64,000 bases of DNA from Vanessa cardui (lineage: Eukaryota; Arthropoda; Insecta; Lepidoptera; Nymphalidae): assembly GCF_905220365.1 (NCBI RefSeq), contig NC_061130.1, positions 5,649,501-5,713,500 of the forward strand. The letters run 5' to 3'. The notes under the pieces are model-generated. The model did no database searches. It was not told the origin of the DNA and saw nothing but the letters and a program-made list of their open reading frames with translations. Below are positions 58,101 to 64,000 of the stretch, in pieces; the first letter of the stretch is position 1, and each line of letters begins with the position of its first letter. The translations under genes and the position numbers were made by a program.

Positions 58101-61100
58101 CTATCTGTGATAAATGTGTATCAATATACGCTTTAACTCCATCCGATCATCATATTTCGCAATACGCGCAGTGTGGGTTACAGTTAATAACATAGGGTAT
58201 CTAGTACTTGACCCAACCCCTCCAATGCGGGTGAAGCTAGAGCGGAATCTGATGAATTATATTTATAAAAACCTGTAACATATAATTTGCGTGGAAACGG
58301 AAAAAATATAAGTATTCATGATTATTATTAGTTAAATTAGCTTTTTCGAAATCAGCAAATGTCTCGCGAAATAGTCAGACACTTATGACACCCTCGGTTT
58401 AACAATAGTTAAAATACCCAAGACCAGGTATGTCGTAAAATAAAATGTATTCAACGCATTGTCGTAAAATTTTGTTACCTGCGAAACGAAAATGAATAGT
58501 CACAGAGAAACATTATAATAGCAATGGGATAGTAACTTTAAAATAGCTCAATATAGAACTTATTTTACTCGATGCTGAGGTTTTTGAAAAGGTAAGAGAA
58601 TATTGTCTCCTTTGACAACAAAGGTTGCGAACATACCATCAAAAACGAAAAAAGCTTATATACTTTTTAGTCTTATTATGTTTTACAAGTACAAATTAAA
58701 ATTAAATTATTTGAGTTGATCGCACTGTTTTTAAATATTGAACAAAATAAACAATACTAATCTCAATTGATAAGTTTCATGTTTATGTAAAACATTGCAC
58801 GTATTAAACAAATAAATCGCTTAATTATAAAATGTTATGGTTTTACTAGTGCTTCAGGCACAACAACCTCTTGATTTTCCACTTTTAATATTTAATGGTA
58901 CGTTATTTTATGAAACCACATAGGTAGTGTATGTAATCCGAGCGCCCTGCTACCGCAGCAGCACAATTAGTGAGGTCAAATGGGGATTATTCTTTCCATT
59001 TGTAGCCCAAAATATTATGTAAGAGTTCTTTGTCAAGTTATTATACATACTAATAACCCGCCCGGCGGCTTGCACGCTTGCAATGCTCATACTAAATATA
59101 CTACATAAAGTGTTTTTTACATCACTTTAGAAACATCTAAAATTACAATCTTTTCTCTACTATATTGTACATGTATTATACATATAAACATTTCTCTTGA
59201 ATCAATCTATCTATTAAAAAAAAACCGCATCAAAATCCTTTGCGTTATTTAAAGATCTAAGCATACATAGGGAGGGACTGCGGTAAGCGACTTTGTATTA
59301 CATACTTTGTAATGATGATGATAATGATAAGTAGTTTCATACCAATTATACATGGTACTAAGTGCTTGGATAATTTTTTTTAATTAATAATAATGCTCAT
59401 CCATTGACTTAAATAATTTTATGGCTACTTTTTGAACTGATTAACTTATTGAACCGTATTAGTACTTTTTTGTGGTTTAACCGGCATTGTGCTAGTTATG
59501 ATTCAATTTATTACGTATTCTTTATATTAAAACTAATTGTTACGCGTTTAATGTGTGATTTAGTAACTATTTTATCTTAATTAGTTAATTAGAGCACGAC
59601 TTTTAATGGGGACAAGTACCCAAAATGTTTAGTTATACACCAATTATGGTCGTTTAAGGCGATAAACACAATTGCGTAAGCAATGTAGTAAGGTCTAAGA
59701 TACACAAAAATATTAATGACATACAGTACGTACAGATGGACTACTTTTATATATATGACTAAAATGATATTAAAATACACAAAAAAATATTGTTGATATT
59801 ATTATTATTATATTTTTCTCGCATTTCTCATACATTCGTAAATTGAACCAAAATATATGCCCAAAACCGTAAATTTGTCGGTTTGTCTATAGTTCGAATC
59901 GAACATGACCGGATTTTTTTAAAATCTATTTCGATTAAAACTAATTAAATCTCTTTGTTAGAAACTTTAGAATTTTCAAAATACTAATAATATCGTTCAC
60001 TGATTTTAATAGCATTTTACATTTCAGATGTATCATAACGAACTTAATATGTTTTAATTACATCAATAAATTAATACTGATGTATCTTTATTAAATATGT
60101 AAGTAAGTAGGTACTTGGTAAGTCCATGGTCTCGCGGCAGTAAAATCAGGTAGGTACAAATATTAAAGATCAATTTAAGATGAAAAAATGTAGTCTTGAA
60201 ATAGATAAAAGTTGTTATCGTAAATATGATTGAAATTAAACTGGATCTGTGTAATTAACTTTATAAAGCCAGTTTCAAATATTAATAATGTATGTTGTAT
60301 TTGTATCATGTGGCCAGCATAAGAAAAAAAAAGTGATTATAATAAATATACTATAGTAGGTACATTTTTGAGATCCTAAGGGGTCTATGGCAATATGTGA
60401 TCGCAATGGATCAATTTCTTAGGTTTAAATTTAAAGTACGAAAGATAAAAAATAATTGAATACGACCTATAGCAACATAAAAAACAATTGATTGTGTTAT
60501 ATTTACCGATCATTTCTTTAAGTACTCCATGTCAATTGATAAAATAGGCAGAACAACTACTATTCGGACCAACATTTCCTCTTTCTATTGGACAAAAGTA
60601 TCAATTTAAAAGTAAAAACACCAATAACCGCCCATACCATGACCACCATATTGTTTACATTGTTAACATTGAGTCTATATTAAATCACAATTTCGAAATT
60701 CTCAGCGAAACCTAAGACGGTATAGGCGGGGGAAGGAAGAGAGCCTCACAATAAAAAAATGGTCTCTATTATAATACTGGCACAATTTTTTGACAATTGA
60801 CGACAAAGATATATTTAATTTTAGAAGAGTTTTTCATTCAATTGAATGTTTGTTCGATTTATTGCTCTTCCATCTTTATGGGTGCACGCATAGCACCGGC
60901 CATTTTACCTGCTACGCCGGTTTCCCGTCCCCTTCACCTTAATTCTAATCATCTATCTCTTTCTCACAACCAGCTTATTTATATTGCTTGATTTTTATCC
61001 CGTTCGCGCGTCTTTACCGACCCCGTCAGCACGTCTTTGGCTCATTTAAGTGGATTATTATCAAGGATTGTGCATATGAATACAATGCTATGTTATTCAT

Positions 61101-64000
61101 AGACATTTTCATGTTCCGAAAAAACGCGATTCAAATATGCCATAAATACGCATTCGTTTCATATAAAAATGTATATGTTTATATGTATTCTATCATAAAC
61201 TATCTTAATAAAAAATAAAAAATTCACAAACTTGATTTCAAATAATATAATTCTCATTACGTTTTTTTCTATCGTATTGGAATTCGTTTAGAATCGATTT
61301 AGGAATAAGGCGTTTAATCGAGCTTATCGCAAGAATAAATACATTAAAAAATCTTACTCATTGTAACCGTTTTAAATAACTTATACTGTGAATCATTATG
61401 ACTACATCCGACTTTCAAACTTTCAAAAAAACCGACCTTCGTTATTTCTCGTTCATACGTGACGCAAACAAAATATTTGGTACAAAATTAGTTCCGATAC
61501 GCGTCACATAAATTATAAAATCTAGGACAATACAAATTTTTGTATGTACAAATGATTGTTGTAGATATACCTGTTGTAAATATTTTAATAGTAATTTTCG
61601 GGTGCGTTTCTGGTATCAACAACATACTCACCAATATAGTAACCATTATCATTCATATATAAGTATAATACACTAAATATATGGTCTGATGCACTTACAT
61701 CATAGAGTAACAGTAGGTTAGCATTTACTATAAATATTATAATATCACAATTGGCCTTCTTATCGGTAAATCAACTATTTCTTTGCAAGCCTTTGAATAA
61801 AAAGGAAATTGAATGTGACTGTTTCAAAGTCCTGCACAATTGTAACTTACAGTGTACAAATGAACAGCAATGAAAACTCATTAAACGAAATAAACAAATA
61901 GCCAAAATATACAAACTACTACACTAAAGCAAAATACACCGACAAATACGTTCAAAAATCTTATTTTTAGTATATTCTAAGTAAAGTGATAATTAATTCT
62001 TTTAAAAATAGTATACGTACACCCTAAAACCCGGATGTTCGTGACATCGAAGAGCATTGAGAACGCCACATGTGGGCTGAATTAAAGCCCTCTTCTACAC
62101 ATGGCGAGTTTTCAACATGACACAAAAAATCTCGGAAAGATCGTTTGTGCTCAGTCATGTTTTTACACTCTATAGTCCAAAAAGGAACTATTTTTAAATT
62201 TATAATAAAGCCCCAATTTGAGATTAGATACATATTAGCCAATTTGTCTCAACTTTTGTAAAATTTTTCAAAATAAATCAATTTAATATTGGAAAACCGC
62301 GTTAATATACATTTTAGTAAATTCTTCATGAACATTTTCTGCCTTTTTATCTATTCACCCGCTGAAAGTATACCTATCCTATAATTTGAATCTTACTTCG
62401 TAAACCCGATATATATGTAGATATTTCTTATTAATTTTTTCATTACATTTTTGACTAATAATATTTTATTATTTAACAAGTACAACTCTGTTAATCCAAT
62501 TCGTCATAATACGTTATGCACGCACCACTACCAATGATGTCATCAATAAAGAAATTAACTTTGGTTGTTTACGTACAAAATTCTAAAGCAGATTTTATTC
62601 CCAACGACGTGAGTAAAACTTATATCGTACAAACAGTGTTGTGAGTTCAACTTTCGATATTTGTAATATCCTATTTCTTGGCCGTCGATTTAATTTACTT
62701 GTAGACCGAGTTCATTGAAGCTTGTCATCAATATTTTATAATGTATAGAAGTAACGATTTTCATAGTTGTAGGCCGTTAGTAGACAAGTAATATGTACGA
62801 TGCGGCACGTGGATGGAGACGTACAAATACTGCTATCCTCTTTAAGCAATGTGGCATTCATCTAAGCCGCAGATTGTGACACTTTCATAATAACCTCTTT
62901 AAAACGGTTTAACATACTACGCACGAGACATTCTTCTTAGCCGGTTCTATCGACGGGTAAACAGCACCTGTCTCAATAATGAATTTGTGTTTCGGTTACA
63001 TTCGGTAGTTCACTTATATTTTATATTAGCGGCTACTAATATTAATGAGTTATTAAAACTGTTATTTTATAACTCTTATAATAAAATTATAAACTAGAAA
63101 TCAAAACATTTATTTACTTCAACATAATTTACGACTTTATAAAGGCAAACCATTCATTGCACAATCCAAAAATAGATGTGTACTATATTTTAGTACTTTA
63201 TATTCACGATTCTCGTATTCCACGCAATTTGTTTTTAGCTCAGCTATATTGAATACCAAAAATGTATATACCTTAACAAATAACACAATCCTATTCCATC
63301 TAACAACCTATATCCATTTTAATTAACTTCTAAATATCCTACAAAACTGTTATCGGAACTTTAGAAGTCGACATTCAAAACGTAAATATATCGCAAATCC
63401 ATATTGTATACTTGTTTATTTAGCTTTTGTCCTCTTGGGGTCGAAATAGGCTATAGTTTCAAACGTAGTTGTGAACAACAAATGACGTTAATATCAACAA
63501 ATAACTGTTCAATGGTCCCAGCTGCTACGATTAAGTCTTGATCTCCGTATAAGCCCTAAATAATATACTAGGGACTAAGGCAAGCATCTCTGTTTTCTTA
63601 ATTCACTCCATAGATGTGTTTAAAATTGCGCCATTTATACCAAATTTTACGACGTTATCCGTCCGCTACACTACAGACTCCCTTCGAGAGGTTTCAAAAT
63701 TAATGTTGAAATCAAATTTTAATACGTTGCGTAATGTTTGCTGTATTAGATGATTTCTAGTAACTTGACTATGTGTATGAGTATGAGTAGTTCACTGTTT
63801 TTCAATAAGGCGATGATAATTACAAAAACCATATTTACCGAAACTCTATCGCAAAATGTAGCTAATATACGTTTTTAAAACGTCAAATTGTGGCCTCCAT
63901 TATAGGCAAGAAGTCCTACAAGCTTAACATTTTCTCAGTATTACGATTCTAACATAGATGTTTCTGTGTACCAAGCCAGGCCTACCCGGTGCTAAACATC

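Larger units (their letters stand above)
52926..64000. other. Long non-coding stretch, probably ed first intron
   Basis: Echinoid needs a signal-peptide exon on the minus strand above 52925, and none was identified. The 11 kb are AT-rich with no repeated gene-like signal. Landmarks are a possible dead coding fragment (53587-53778, plus), GC-richer islands at about 54000-54150 and 55780-55880, an (AT)15 microsatellite at 55080-55110, and a hairpin near 62046-62098. The assignment to ed is an inference from the missing exon. Confidence 0.5.

Noticed and set aside
60797..61218. Two short plus-strand frames
   Set aside because: CT-rich low-complexity sequence without splice signals or a recognisable protein.
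1..64000. CRISPR arrays, operons, ribosome binding sites, prophage or integrative elements
   Set aside because: The window is clearly eukaryotic nuclear DNA: spliced genes, LINE, SINE and mariner elements.

Overview
The window is nuclear DNA of a lepidopteran insect, most likely a butterfly. It is AT-rich with long introns. It carries tRNA-derived SINEs of a kind familiar from nymphalid genomes, a mariner element, an I-like LINE and several MITE families. The genes are insect cell-adhesion, formin and neurohormone genes. All gene models below were built by hand from reading frames, GT/AG splice sites and codon phase; every junction reported is phase-consistent.

Layout. 1-3860: 3' part of a LINE with an uninterrupted 1202-codon frame (endonuclease, reverse transcriptase, RNase H). 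5533-7382 (-): complete five-exon beaten-path-family gene (signal peptide, two Ig domains, hydrophobic C-terminus). 9510-11566 (+): complete three-exon gene for glycoprotein hormone beta-5 (thyrostimulin beta), with a TATA box. 11567-14052: repeats. 14053-15354 (+): two-exon gene resembling NEPRO (nucleolus and neural progenitor protein). 16801-27237 (-): the formin cappuccino (capu), ten coding exons in the long form plus one alternative first exon. 27238-33708: about 6.5 kb without a convincing gene (paired palindromes, a SINE, a CRE-bearing repeat). 33709-52925 (-): echinoid (ed), eleven coding exons giving 1216 residues (seven Ig domains, FN3 region, transmembrane helix, C-terminal EIIV PDZ ligand). 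Its signal-peptide exon was not found and probably lies beyond the window. 52926-64000: about 11 kb without a supported gene, probably the first ed intron.

The ed introns are crowded with mobile DNA: three copies of a 342-bp MITE, two copies of a SINE, a dead mariner nested inside another MITE (with an unoccupied copy of that MITE elsewhere in the same gene), and a hAT-like MITE. One SINE insertion abuts an ed donor splice site.

The genes do not form one pathway. beat and ed encode surface adhesion proteins of the Ig superfamily, capu nucleates actin and works with Spire, Gpb5 encodes a secreted cystine-knot hormone, and the NEPRO-like gene is probably nucleolar. No clearly new biological system was found. 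The most informative observations are an alternative capu first exon that replaces half of the predicted autoinhibitory domain, the transposon nesting inside ed, the SINE at a splice site, and the paired palindromes near 27.7 kb.
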